Translations under genes and position numbers: made by a program
Part shown: positions 9,888 to 19,604 of the stretch, one piece after another
How positions within the stretch are numbered: position 1 is the stretch's first letter
How the letters are laid out: each line of letters begins with the position of its first letter
The notes under the pieces: generated by a model
The model's input: the letters and a program-made list of their open reading frames with translations, nothing else
What the model was told of the DNA's origin: nothing
Databases searched by the model: none
From: Kibdelosporangium banguiense
Lineage (GTDB): Bacteria > Actinomycetota > Actinomycetes > Mycobacteriales > Pseudonocardiaceae
Assembly: GCF_017876405.1 (NCBI RefSeq)
Contig: NZ_JAGINW010000001.1
Coordinates: 2,493,203-2,557,202, forward strand
Direction: 5' to 3'
DNA: 64,000 bases

Positions 9888-11000
9888 ATGGCCAGAGAGC
9901 TCGTGGCGACCGCCCGGTTGTGGGCGGCGCGCGCCGCGGTGTCGGAGCTTGGCGTGCAAGCCAGGCACCTACGCCGATTGTGGGCGCGTCCAGGCACGTT
10001 GCTCGGCGTCGACGGCTGGCCACCCACGCGGGGCGAGAGGTTGTTCGGCAGGTGGAACTACTTCGCGCAAGCGCACCTGATCGACTGCCTGGTGGACGCC
10101 CAGGAGCGCCAACCGACCGCGACCCGGGCGACGTCCATCGCACGCATCGTGCGCAGTGTGCGACTGCGGCACGGCCGCAGGTGGGTCACGGAGGATTACG
10201 GCGACGCGGCCTGGCTGGGCCTGGCGTTGCTGCGCGCGGCGCCGTACACGCCGGTGAAGATCGCGGTTGGGGACATAGCTCGCGGCCTGCGGGGCGCGTG
10301 GACGGACCACGCGGGCGGTGGCCTGTGGTCACGTGCGGACGAGGATCTCAAGAGCATCCGGGCCAACGGTCCCGCGACGATCCTGTTCGCCCGCGTCGGC
10401 GACCGCGTTGACATGCAACGAGCCCGCGCGATCGCGGAGTGGATGGAAGACACCCTGCTCGACGAGACGACCGGGCTGATCTGGATCGGCCTGCACGTCA
10501 ACCTCGACGGCGAGATCCGCGAGACGATCAAGGAGATCTACACCTACATCCAAGGCGTCTACCTCGGCGTATGCCTGGAGCTCGCGCCCGGCGACCCGGT
10601 CTGGGCCGAGCGCGCCGAGCGCACGATCATCGCGGTGTCCGAACACCTGGCCAACAACGGTGTTCTACGTGGTCACGGTGGTGACGACGGCGGGCTGTAC
10701 ACCGGGATTCTGGCGCGCTACCTGGCATTGGCGGCGCTCCGGCTGCCCGCGTTGACCGGCGCTTCGGCGACCGCCATGGCCGCCAGCCACGTCGCCGAGC
10801 GGCTGGTCCTGACGAGCGCGGCGGCCGCTTGGCGCAACCGGGCGGTGGGCCGGGGCGGCCCGCTCTTCGGTCCGGATTGGACAATCCCGTCCCGCGTGCC
10901 GCGTTCGCCCCGGCACCGGATTGCGGAGCGGGAGCTGGCGTCCCAGCTGGGTGGCTGGATGATCCTGGAGGCCGCTGCCCTGCTGGAGCGTTCGCACTAG
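9888..11000 (+). CDS. Glycoside hydrolase family 76-like protein
   Basis: 370 residues from ATG 9888 (an in-frame start at 9828 would include the inverted repeat). The (alpha/alpha)6 pattern of GH76 is visible: WNYFAQAHLIDCLVDA, DAAWLGLALLRAAPY, GGGLWSRADEDLKSIRANGP, YTYIQGVYLGVCLEL, DGGLYTGILARYLALAALRL. Known members cut alpha-1,6-mannan. The usual catalytic DD before the W reads G105-D106 here, so one aspartate may be lost. No signal peptide is seen, so it may act in the cytoplasm on mannose-containing glycans. Substrate uncertain. Confidence 0.75.
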   Translation: MARELVATARLWAARAAVSELGVQARHLRRLWARPGTLLGVDGWPPTRGERLFGRWNYFAQAHLIDCLVDAQERQPTATRATSIARIVRSVRLRHGRRWVTEDYGDAAWLGLALLRAAPYTPVKIAVGDIARGLRGAWTDHAGGGLWSRADEDLKSIRANGPATILFARVGDRVDMQRARAIAEWMEDTLLDETTGLIWIGLHVNLDGEIRETIKEIYTYIQGVYLGVCLELAPGDPVWAERAERTIIAVSEHLANNGVLRGHGGDDGGLYTGILARYLALAALRLPALTGASATAMAASHVAERLVLTSAAAAWRNRAVGRGGPLFGPDWTIPSRVPRSPRHRIAERELASQLGGWMILEAAALLERSH

Positions 11001-11009
11001 GGTGAACTG

Positions 11010-11738
11010 ATGGGCGTTGTCATCGTGACTGGGGGCAGCCGCGGGATCGGAGCAGCGATCTGCCGGTTGGCTGCGAAGCAGGGCCATCAGGTGGTCGTGA
11101 ACTATGTCGGCAACGCGGGCGCGGCCGCGGCGGTCGCGAAGGAGATCGGCGGCATCGCGGTGAAAGCGAACGTGGCCGACGAAGCCGACGTGACGCGTTT
11201 GTTCGACGCCGCGCAAGAACTGGGCACGTTGACCGGCCTGGTCTGCAACGCCGGCATCACCGGCAACAAGATCGCCCGCCTGGACGAGCACGAAGTCTCG
11301 ACAGTGCGCGAGGTTCTGGAGGTCAACGTGACCGGAACCTTTCTGTGCGACCGGGAAGCGGTCCGCCGGATGTCGACGAAATACGGCGGCGAAGGCGGCG
11401 TGATCGTCAACATCTCCTCCACCGCGGCTCAGCGTGGCTCACCCGGCGAATGGGTGCATTACGCCGCAAGCAAAGCGGCCGTGGAGACCCTGACAAAGGG
11501 CCTGGCCGACGAAGTCGCCGCAGAGGGAATCCGGGTGAACTGTGTCGCCCCAGGCCTTGTGGAAACCGGGTTGCACGAGGCAGCCGGTGCTCCCGACCGG
11601 GTGACGCGCACAGCTCCCCTCATTCCCATGGGCCGCGCCGGAAAGCCCGAGGAAATCGCCGACGGCGTCGTCTGGCTGCTTTCTGACGCGGCCGCGTTCG
11701 TCACCGGATCGATTGTCACGATCAGCGGCGGACGATAA
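11010..11738 (+). CDS. Short-chain dehydrogenase (FabG-like)
   Basis: 242 residues with TGGSRGIG (7-14), CNAG (79-82), Ser136/137 and Tyr151-x3-Lys155, plus the FabG-like tail PLIPMGRAGKPEEIADGVVW and a C-terminal GxxxTISGGR. Likely NADPH-dependent from the first-strand context. A TAGGGT box (10998-11003) overlapping the previous stop codon lies six bases before the ATG. It ends four bases from the convergent LacI gene. No fatty-acid genes are nearby, so the substrate is open. Confidence 0.88.
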   Translation: MGVVIVTGGSRGIGAAICRLAAKQGHQVVVNYVGNAGAAAAVAKEIGGIAVKANVADEADVTRLFDAAQELGTLTGLVCNAGITGNKIARLDEHEVSTVREVLEVNVTGTFLCDREAVRRMSTKYGGEGGVIVNISSTAAQRGSPGEWVHYAASKAAVETLTKGLADEVAAEGIRVNCVAPGLVETGLHEAAGAPDRVTRTAPLIPMGRAGKPEEIADGVVWLLSDAAAFVTGSIVTISGGR

Positions 11739-11742
11739 ATTC

Positions 11743-12735
11743 TCAGGCGCAGCCGCACGATCTGCGGTGCATCAGAATCGGCTGCAGTCGCGTTGTCGCC
11801 GGTGGGCGGGAAGGGTCGGCGATCCGGCCGAGGAGCATTCGGACGGCGGTCCGCCCGATTTCGGCGATCGGCTGCGCCATTGTGGTGATGGGTGGGTCGA
11901 GCAAATCTGCCCACTCGACGTCGTCATATCCGACAACGGCGAGATCGTGGCCGATTTTCCGGTCCCTTTTACGGGCTTCATGCAGGACGCCGGACAGCAT
12001 CACGTTGTTTCCGGCGACTATGGCGGTGGGGGGATTTGGTAAGTCGAGCAACCGGCCCAGGGCCGCCGCAGCGGGTTCGGCACGGGACTCGCCGGACTGC
12101 ACGAGGGCCTCGTCCCAGATCAGGCCGGAGCGGCCGAGGCCCAGCCGGTAGCCCAGTACACGTTCGGATGACGTTGCCAGGCCTCCGGCGCCGCTGACCA
12201 TGCCGATTCGCTTGTGCCCGATCTCGGCCAGGTGCTGCACCAGCGCCGAGGTGGCGTGCACGTTCTCCGGGCCGACCTGGTCGAAGTCCTGGCCCACGGT
12301 GAGCCGGTCGACCAGGACGATCGGGATGCCGAGCTGCTTGAGCTCCGGCAGCACCGTTCCGGTCGCCCGGGGCGACGGCGTGAGGATCAGCCCGTCGACC
12401 CGCCGGGAACGCAGCGTGCGGACCGCGGCCTGTTCGGCTGACTGCTCGTCGTGGGTGTCGGTGAGCACGAGCGTGTAGCCGGATTTCGAGGTCTCGTGCT
12501 CGATCGCCTGGATAAGTTCGGCGAAGTACGGGTTGGCCACGAGCGAGATCGCGACGCCCAACGATCGGGTGCCGCCGGTGACCAACGATCGGGCGATTGC
12601 GTCGCCGGTGTAACCCGTGCGCTCGATCGCGTCCAGCACTCTGAACTTGGTCTCCGGTGCCACGGCGCGCGTGGAGTTCACCACGTGCGAGACCGTGGTG
12701 ATGGAGACGCCCGCCATTTGGGCGACATCCTTCAT
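11743..12735 (-). CDS. LacI-family repressor of the sugar-uptake operon
   Basis: 330 residues from ATG 12735, where the canonical LacI helix-turn-helix starts (MKDVAQMAGVSITTVSHVVN). A hinge helix follows, then a periplasmic-binding-protein-like sensor domain (about 60-325; LGVAISLVANPYFAELIQAIE, VVGYDDVEWADLLDPPITT). It is divergent from the ABC sugar importer, and a perfect LacI-type palindrome lies between them. It most likely represses the importer until its sugar or sugar phosphate binds. The C-terminus MHRRSCGCA is typical of the family. Confidence 0.92.
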   Translation of the reverse strand: MKDVAQMAGVSITTVSHVVNSTRAVAPETKFRVLDAIERTGYTGDAIARSLVTGGTRSLGVAISLVANPYFAELIQAIEHETSKSGYTLVLTDTHDEQSAEQAAVRTLRSRRVDGLILTPSPRATGTVLPELKQLGIPIVLVDRLTVGQDFDQVGPENVHATSALVQHLAEIGHKRIGMVSGAGGLATSSERVLGYRLGLGRSGLIWDEALVQSGESRAEPAAAALGRLLDLPNPPTAIVAGNNVMLSGVLHEARKRDRKIGHDLAVVGYDDVEWADLLDPPITTMAQPIAEIGRTAVRMLLGRIADPSRPPATTRLQPILMHRRSCGCA

Positions 12736-12775
12736 GGTGACCAAGCCGGGCCCCCTGTGACAAAACGGGCGGAAG

Positions 12776-12789
12776 CGTTTGCGCAAACG
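12776..12789. promoter_or_regulatory. LacI-type operator in the divergent promoter
   Basis: CGTTTGCGCAAACG is a perfect 14-base palindrome with the central CG typical of LacI-family operators. It lies 41 bases from the repressor start and 64 from the binding-protein start, so it can control both genes. Confidence 0.75.
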
Positions 12790-12852
12790 GTTGCGACAGG
12801 CTAAGTGAATCATTAACTTCCCCGCAACCAGGCACGCCTAGGAGGGGAAGTC

Positions 12853-13857
12853 ATGGGACGACGTGGTCTCGCCATCATCGCCGCCGGTCTGCTCGCGCTT
12901 GCCGCGAGTGGTTGTACCAGCCAGAAGGCCGGGAGTGGGGATCAACCCGCCGATGGCGGCAGGATCAAGGTCGGTCTCGTGACCAAGACCGACTCCAATC
13001 CGTACTTCGTCGCGTTGCGCGATTCGGCGAAAGCCGAGGCCGAACGCGGCGGCGCCGAACTGGTCGCACTGGCGGGCAAGTTCGACGGCGACAACGAGGG
13101 ACAGGTCGCCGCGATCGAGAACCTCGTGCAGCAAGGCGCCAAGACGATCATGATCACGCCGAGCAACTCGACCGGCATTCTCGGCGCCATCAAGAAGGCT
13201 CGCGACAAGGGTGTGCTGGTGATCGCACTGGACACCGAAACCGACCCGAAGGACGCCGTCGACGCCACGTTCGCCAGCGACAACACCGAGGCCGGCCGCA
13301 TGCAGGGCACGTATGTGAAAGCCGCGCTGGGCACCAAGCCGCCGAAGCTGATCATGCTCGACGGCACCCCGGGCTCCACGGTGAGTGAGCAGCGCCACAA
13401 CGGGTTCCTCGAAGGCATCGGTCTCAAGACCGGTGACCCGGCGATTCTCGGCGTGGAATCCACCAACGGCGAGCAGAACAAGGCCCAGACCGCGACCGAG
13501 AATCTGCTCCAGCGAGACACCTCGCTCACGGCCGTCTACACGCTCAACGAGCCTGCCGCACGCGGTGCGTATGTGGCATTGCAGGCCAAGGGAATCGCAG
13601 GTCAGGTCGTGATCGGCTCGATCGACGGCTCATGCCAGGGCGTCACCGACGTCAAGGACGGCAAAGTCGTCGCGACCGTGATGCAGTTCCCGAAGAAAAT
13701 GGCGGCCGAGGGCGTGAAGGCCGCGATCGAGTTCGCCAAGTCGGGCAAGAAGCCGACCGGCTTCGTGAACACCGGCGTTACGGTGATCACCGACAAGCCG
13801 GTGCCTGGAATTCAGAGCCAGGACACCGCATGGGGATTGCAGAACTGCTGGGGCTGA
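12853..13857 (+). CDS. Sugar ABC transporter, substrate-binding lipoprotein
   Basis: 334 residues. N-terminal lipoprotein signal with lipobox LAASGC (Cys21), then a type I periplasmic-binding fold (IKVGLVTKTDSNPYFVALRDSAK, NLVQQGAKTIMITPSNSTG, VIGSIDGSCQGVTDVKDG) of the ribose/fructose/rhizopine class. Tethered outside the membrane, it delivers sugar to the permease downstream. ATG 12853 has AGGAGG nearby. First gene of a tight operon (binding protein, permease, ATPase, two kinases) opposite the LacI repressor. The operon layout recalls fructose FrcBCAK, but the sugar is inferred. Confidence 0.93.
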   Translation: MGRRGLAIIAAGLLALAASGCTSQKAGSGDQPADGGRIKVGLVTKTDSNPYFVALRDSAKAEAERGGAELVALAGKFDGDNEGQVAAIENLVQQGAKTIMITPSNSTGILGAIKKARDKGVLVIALDTETDPKDAVDATFASDNTEAGRMQGTYVKAALGTKPPKLIMLDGTPGSTVSEQRHNGFLEGIGLKTGDPAILGVESTNGEQNKAQTATENLLQRDTSLTAVYTLNEPAARGAYVALQAKGIAGQVVIGSIDGSCQGVTDVKDGKVVATVMQFPKKMAAEGVKAAIEFAKSGKKPTGFVNTGVTVITDKPVPGIQSQDTAWGLQNCWG

Positions 13858-13861
13858 GCAC

Positions 13862-14829
13862 ATGACCACAATTAAAGAGCGCAGCGAATTCATTCTGCGC
13901 ACGCCGGCGATCGGCCCGGCGATCGCCTTGGTCGTCGCGGTGGCTGTCTTCGCGGTCACCACCGACACGTTCTTCACCGTGGACAACCTGTCGCTGGTTG
14001 TCCAGCAGTCGCTGGTGATCGGCACGCTCGCGCTCGGCCAGACGCTGGTGATCCTGACCAGCGGCATCGACCTGGCCAACGCGGCGATCGCGGTCCTGGC
14101 GACGCTGCTGATGGCCAAGATGGCGCTGCTGCACGACCTTCCCGGGATCGTGGCCCTGCTGATCGGTGTCCTTGTGGCAACGGCACTCGGCGCGACGACG
14201 GGCTCGGTCGTGACCTGGTTCCGCCTGCCGCCGTTCATCGTCACCCTCGGCATGCTGACCATCGTCACCGCGGTCGGCCGGATTTACGCCGCGGGACAGA
14301 GCTTTCCGGTCACCGACGACATGCTCGGGTTCCTCGGCCAGTCGCAGTACCTGTTCGGCCAGATAGAGATCACGTACGGCATGGTGCTCATGCTGGCGAT
14401 GTATCTGGTCGCCTGGTACGCACTGACCCGCACGGCATGGGGCAAGCACGTGTACGCGGTCGGCAACGACCCGGAAGCCGCGCGCCTGTCCGGAATCCAC
14501 GTGCGGCGCAGCCTGCTGGGCGTCTACATCATCGCGGGCGTGATCTACGGAATCGCTGCGTGGCAAGCACTTGGCCGCGTACCCAACGCCGACCCGAACG
14601 CGATGCAGCTGGACAACCTCAACTCGATCACCGCGGTCGTGATCGGCGGGACGAGCCTTTTCGGCGGCCGGGGCAGCGTGATCGGGACGCTGATCGGCGC
14701 CCTGATCGTGGCCGTGCTGCGGTCCGGCCTGACCCAGGCCGGGATCGACAACCTCTACCAGGACGTGGCCACGGGCGTGCTCGTGATCGCCGCGGTCGCG
14801 GTGGACCGGTTCTCCCGAGGGAGGCAGCG

Positions 14830-14833
<4 letters not shown>
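13862..14833 (+). CDS. Sugar ABC transporter permease
   Basis: 323 residues, 8-10 hydrophobic helices of the ribose/fructose permease family (BPD_transp_2). Diagnostic segments: GQTLVILTSGIDLANAAIAV, GALNG-like ATALGATTGSVVTWFRLPPFIVTLGM, the cytoplasmic YAVGNDPEAARLSGI loop and VVIGGTSLFGGRGSVIGTLI. It starts four bases after the binding-protein stop and overlaps the ATPase start (ATGA). It forms the membrane channel of the CUT2-type importer. Confidence 0.93.
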
Positions 14834-15629
<796 letters not shown>

Positions 15630-15633
<4 letters not shown>

Positions 15634-16436
15634 TCCTCGCAGTCGGTCTGTGCACAGTGGACCTCGTTCAGCGAGTGGACGATCTCCCTGTGCCAGGCCA
15701 GAAAGTCCAGTCGAGCTCAGTCGAGCTTGTGGCAGGCGGCCCGGCTGCCAACGCGGCGATCACCATCGCCGCGTTGGGCGGTCAGGTTCGCCTGGTGACC
15801 GTACTTGGTGCGCATCCGTTGGCGGACTTGGCAAGGCGCGATCTGGAACAGTACGGCGTCGAGGTCGTGGACGCCGTACCCGATCGTGCCGAACCGCCTG
15901 CGGTGAGCGCGGTCTCGGTCCGGATCGGTGACGGCGAAAGAACTGTCGTCTCACACAACGCTTCAGGTTCAACGGCTTCGGCCGCGATCAATCTGTCCGA
16001 TGTGGACACTGTGCTGCTGGACGGGCACCATCCCGGACTCGCGTTGGCCGCCGCGAAGGCCGAAGTGCCGGTGATCCTGGACGCGGGCAGCCGGAAGCCG
16101 GTGTTCGAGGACCTGTTACCGCAGGTGGACGTCTGTGCCTGCTCGTCGGCCTTCACTGATCCCGTGGACTGCCCGGTGATCACGCGGACACATGGACCTG
16201 ATCCCGTGCAGTGGTTCGTGGGCGATGAGCGTGGTGCGGTGCCTGTGCCGGAGGTACAGGCCAAAGACACCTCTGGAGCAGGGGATGTCTGGCACGGCGC
16301 GCTGACGTTGGGGGTAGCACGGCTGGGTCACGTGCCGAAAGCTGCGGACATGCCCGAGCTCATCGCGTTCGCCAACCGCATCGCGGGTGTCCGGGTTCAG
16401 CATGAGGGGGCGAGCTGGCGTGCACGACTTCGATGA
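15630..16436 (+). CDS. PfkB-family carbohydrate kinase
   Basis: 268 residues from TTG 15630, which overlaps the ATPase stop (TTGA). Ribokinase fold: N-terminal AVGLCTVDLVQRVDDLPVPG, GGPAANAAITIAALGG, and the ATP/anion-hole signature DTSGAGD at 213-219 with catalytic Asp219. It phosphorylates a sugar or nucleoside with ATP in the cytoplasm, presumably the sugar brought in by the upstream importer. Length is slightly short for the family. The exact sugar is not determined. Confidence 0.88.
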
Positions 16437-17031
16437 CCTGGTCGACCGCGCGAGAGCGCTGGCCACGGACAAGCGCGGGATGCTCGGCATCTGCGGCGCG
16501 CCCGGCGCGGGCAAGTCGACGCTCGCGGCCCGCCTGGTCGAGGCGCTCGGCGACGAAGCCGTCTACGTCGGCATGGACGGCTTCCACCTCGCGCAAGTCG
16601 AGCTGGAGCGGCTCGGCCGGACCGAACGCAAAGGCGCGCTGGACACGTTCGACGGAGCCGGATACGTCAACCTGCTGCGACGGCTGCGGGACCAGACCGA
16701 CGAGGTCGTCTACGCACCCGAGTTCCGCCGGGAGATCGAGGAACCGGTCGCCTGCGCGGTCCCGGTGTTCCAGACCACCAGACTGGTCGTCACCGAGGGC
16801 AACTATCTGCTGGTCCCGGACGGTCCGTGGGGCATGGTCCGCGACCTGCTGGACGAGATCTGGTTCCTGCGTCCCGGCGAGGACGAGCGGCACCGCCGGC
16901 TGATCGCGAGGCATGAGGAATTCGGCCGGAGCCCGGACGAGGCTCGTGACAGGGCGTTGGGGTCCGATGAACGCAACGCAACCGTGATCAACGCGACGGC
17001 TGGCCGAGCCGATCTCGTGCTACGCGGGTAA
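16420..17031 (+). CDS. P-loop nucleoside/sugar kinase-like protein (FrcK/uridine kinase-like)
   Basis: 203 residues from GTG 16420, placed inside the end of the PfkB gene (17-base overlap) with a G-rich ribosome site; ATG 16402 is an alternative. P-loop GAPGAGKST at 26-34, the substrate motif YVGMDGFHLA (near 54-63) and TEGNYLLV are typical of the uridine kinase/pantothenate kinase-like group that includes FrcK of the Sinorhizobium fructose operon. Two different kinases behind one importer is unusual and may mean sequential phosphorylation or a regulatory role. Last gene of the operon. Confidence 0.85.
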   Translation: MHDFDDLVDRARALATDKRGMLGICGAPGAGKSTLAARLVEALGDEAVYVGMDGFHLAQVELERLGRTERKGALDTFDGAGYVNLLRRLRDQTDEVVYAPEFRREIEEPVACAVPVFQTTRLVVTEGNYLLVPDGPWGMVRDLLDEIWFLRPGEDERHRRLIARHEEFGRSPDEARDRALGSDERNATVINATAGRADLVLRG

Positions 17032-17163
17032 CCCGCGGGTCTCGCGCTGCGGAACGTCCGATAACGGCGTGCTCACGACCTCCGATCAGTGGACAGTCGT
17101 ACGGCACTATGGCGGAGCGGCCTTTCCCCGATCTCGCCTGGCCGCACGAAAGGACGGACTGAA

Positions 17164-17574
17164 ATGCCCACGTTGAGCGGCGTGCATCACATCGCGCTGA
17201 CCGTGACCGACGTGGATCGGAGCGTCCCCTGGTACGAGCGCGTCCTGGGGTTCAGCGTGGTCGGCGGCCAGGACGAGGACGCGATCGGTGTACGCCGGGC
17301 GTTCCTGCGCGGCCCTGGCGACGCGTTCGCGCTGACCCTGATCCAGCACCCGTACGCGGCCGGCAACGTGTTCGACGAGAAGAGACCGGGGCTGGATCAC
17401 CTGTCGTTCTCCGTGCCCGACGAGGCCTGTCTGACCGAGTGGACCGAGCGGCTCGACGAGCACGGCGTGATGTACTCCCCGATCACCGAGGAACACAGCG
17501 CACCAGGGACGTCCGTGATCGCGTTGCGTGACCCGGACGGCATCCAGTTGGTGCTCTGGGCGGAAAAGCCCTAG
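17164..17574 (+). CDS. VOC-superfamily (glyoxalase/dioxygenase fold) protein
   Basis: 136 residues from ATG 17164. Paired beta-alpha-beta-beta-beta modules: SGVHHIALTVTDVDRSVPWYERVLGF, then PGLDHLSFSVPDEA and SVIALRDPDGIQLVLW. His8/His9, His in GLDHLSF and a late Glu/Gln could hold a metal. Members include glyoxalase I, fosfomycin resistance proteins and dioxygenases; no feature here picks one. Its TAG overlaps the stop of the convergent membrane protein by the shared tetramer CTAG. Confidence 0.85.
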   Translation: MPTLSGVHHIALTVTDVDRSVPWYERVLGFSVVGGQDEDAIGVRRAFLRGPGDAFALTLIQHPYAAGNVFDEKRPGLDHLSFSVPDEACLTEWTERLDEHGVMYSPITEEHSAPGTSVIALRDPDGIQLVLWAEKP

Positions 17575-18860
17575 AGGATCCGCACTCTGGTGACCCAGCC
17601 GATGCCCGAACCGCAGGTGAGTTCCACCTTGGTGCCCTGCTTCAGGGCCGCGGAGCCGCCGCGCACGAGGTGCGTCCGCACGATGTACGCCTTGGACTTC
17701 GGGAAATCGCACAGCGCGAGGTAGACGCCGGTGTGTCTGGCCGTGCTTTGCCGTAGCACCAGACCGGTGCGGGTGCGGCGGGTCAGGGCTTCTGTGACGA
17801 GCAGACAGAAGTCCAGCACACCGGCGGCGAGCGCGACCAAGGCTCCGGTAAGCGGAAGACCGGTTGTCCAGATGGCAGCCAGCGGGACGGGCCGGACGCC
17901 GAAGAGCTCAGGCCGGGCGATGAACAGCACCACCACACCGACAACGAGTTTCCACACACCGTGCAGGGCCCGGCGGCCAGGCGAACGTCCCCAGCCGAGC
18001 ATCCAGGGGTACCAGATCTTGATCTTCTGCCAGCCGCCCTGATGGTTCGACCAGGCGATGGTCTTCTCGTCGCGGCCGGCCGGGATCAGCCAGAAGGTCA
18101 CCTCCGCGAGGCCCAGCGCTGCCGCGTACGCCAACTGCCTGCCCCAAAGCGCCAGGTCGGCCGGGCGGGCGGTCTCGATGTCCGGTGACTCGCGGAGAAA
18201 CTCCCGGTACTTCAGCCACCTCGCTGTCATCTCAGCGCCGGGCGGCGTGGGTCGCGGGTCCAGGCCCCGCACCGCGAACAATGCCAGCAGCCACCACAGC
18301 AGCCCGATGAGAATCCATCGCCCGTAGTACACGTCCGCAGCCTTGGTCCAATTGACCAGGGAGACGGTCAGAACGGCAGGCGGCAGGGACGCGAAGATCA
18401 GGACCGCACGTTGCCGGCCGGACCAGCGCCTGCTGACCCGGCCATGGGCGTCGGCTTCGGTATCGACCTCCCGCTCGAACTGGTCATAGACGTCGACGGG
18501 GCGATCTTTCAGCGTTTCGGCAGGTACAACGCCGCTCTCCGCGCGAGAGCGGAGGTACTGCAGCAGTGTTTGCTCGTATGTCCGCAGGCCGGACGGGATG
18601 ACCTCGGGCAGGAGGATCGTCACTCGCTCCGGATCCGGCCCGAACGTCAGCACCCCGCGCGCTGCCAGGTCGACCACTGTCGCGGTGATCGCGTCGTCGG
18701 TCATCTGCCAGCCGTTCACGGCCATGTTCACGATCGCCGGTGGCTCGTCCACCGGTGTGCCGTGCGGGAGCGGAGTCCCCTTGGTCCAGTGCCGCATCGC
18801 CGCCTGCAGGACGAACCAGAGCAGGACGACGCAGGCAGTGCTGAACTGGAACGCGGTCAC
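17571..18860 (-). CDS. DUF2207-like predicted membrane protein
   Basis: 429 residues. Membrane helices at about 4-20, 152-170, 180-199, 305-325 and 332-355. A soluble N-terminal segment (AIVNMAVNGWQMTDDAITATVVDLAARGVLTF) matches the winged-helix-like part of DUF2207 proteins. The usual N-terminal signal and beta-sandwich are missing, so this is a short family form. Conserved ARWLKYREFLR precedes the later helices. Function unknown. Converges with the VOC gene. Confidence 0.7.
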   Translation of the reverse strand: MTAFQFSTACVVLLWFVLQAAMRHWTKGTPLPHGTPVDEPPAIVNMAVNGWQMTDDAITATVVDLAARGVLTFGPDPERVTILLPEVIPSGLRTYEQTLLQYLRSRAESGVVPAETLKDRPVDVYDQFEREVDTEADAHGRVSRRWSGRQRAVLIFASLPPAVLTVSLVNWTKAADVYYGRWILIGLLWWLLALFAVRGLDPRPTPPGAEMTARWLKYREFLRESPDIETARPADLALWGRQLAYAAALGLAEVTFWLIPAGRDEKTIAWSNHQGGWQKIKIWYPWMLGWGRSPGRRALHGVWKLVVGVVVLFIARPELFGVRPVPLAAIWTTGLPLTGALVALAAGVLDFCLLVTEALTRRTRTGLVLRQSTARHTGVYLALCDFPKSKAYIVRTHLVRGGSAALKQGTKVELTCGSGIGWVTRVRIL

Positions 18861-18928
18861 GCCGGGAAGCGTGTCCGCCGGGGAATTCGCTCACAATGGA
18901 CCAACGGGCAGGATTTGTGAAAACCGGC

Positions 18929-19573
18929 CTACTTCACCGTGATCACCACGAGCTCCGCGGGCTTGCGCATCTCCTGGCGGTAGCGCCAGATGCCCCAGAT
19001 CGTCCCCAGCACGAAGAACCCGATCCCGATGGCCATCACGGTGGTCATCAGCCAGGGGAACCGCTCGAGCACTCCCGCGCCGTAGAAGCCGAGCAGGACG
19101 AGCGTGGGCACCCACAGCACGGCACCGGTCGCGGTGGCGGCCATGTAGCGCCGGGAATCCATCGCGGCCGCGCCGGCGATCAGCGGCGCCAGCGTGCGGA
19201 TCCACGGGATCCAGCGGGCCAGCACGATCGCCCAGAACCCGCGGCGATCGAGGAAGTCACGGGCCTTGGCCAGCCGCTCGGGGCTGAGCATCTTGCCGCC
19301 CAGCCGGCCGGTCAGCGACGAGCCCGTCTTACGGCCGATGTGATACCCGAGCTGGTTGCCGACCACGGCGATGATCGTCGCGGCGATGGACAGGCCCCAC
19401 GCCTGCGCGTCGTGTGTGCCCTGCTGGGCCAGCACCAGCCCCGCGGTGAACAGCAGGGAATCGCCCGGCAGGAACAAGCCGACGATGAAGGCGCATTCCA
19501 GGAACACAAAGCTGAGCACGATCAGCCAGACCATCAGCGGACCGTTGTCCGCCAGCCAGCCCATCACGTTCAT
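18929..19573 (-). CDS. DedA-family (VTT domain) membrane protein
   Basis: 214 residues. Signature elements: FLPGDSLLFTAGLVLAQQG, GYHIGRKTG, FLDRRGFWAIVLARWIPWIRTLAPLIAGAAAM and the amphipathic re-entrant segments of the VTT fold. DedA proteins are linked to membrane homeostasis and, in some bacteria, undecaprenyl-phosphate or phospholipid translocation. Acidic and Arg residues in the conserved loops are intact. It is a paralogue of the gene at 22990-23679. Stands between a DUF2207 protein and two esterases, all on the minus strand. Confidence 0.92.
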   Translation of the reverse strand: MNVMGWLADNGPLMVWLIVLSFVFLECAFIVGLFLPGDSLLFTAGLVLAQQGTHDAQAWGLSIAATIIAVVGNQLGYHIGRKTGSSLTGRLGGKMLSPERLAKARDFLDRRGFWAIVLARWIPWIRTLAPLIAGAAAMDSRRYMAATATGAVLWVPTLVLLGFYGAGVLERFPWLMTTVMAIGIGFFVLGTIWGIWRYRQEMRKPAELVVITVK

Positions 19574-19604
19574 CTGCAGCAGCGTACGTGAAAGGTGGCC
19601 GCAC

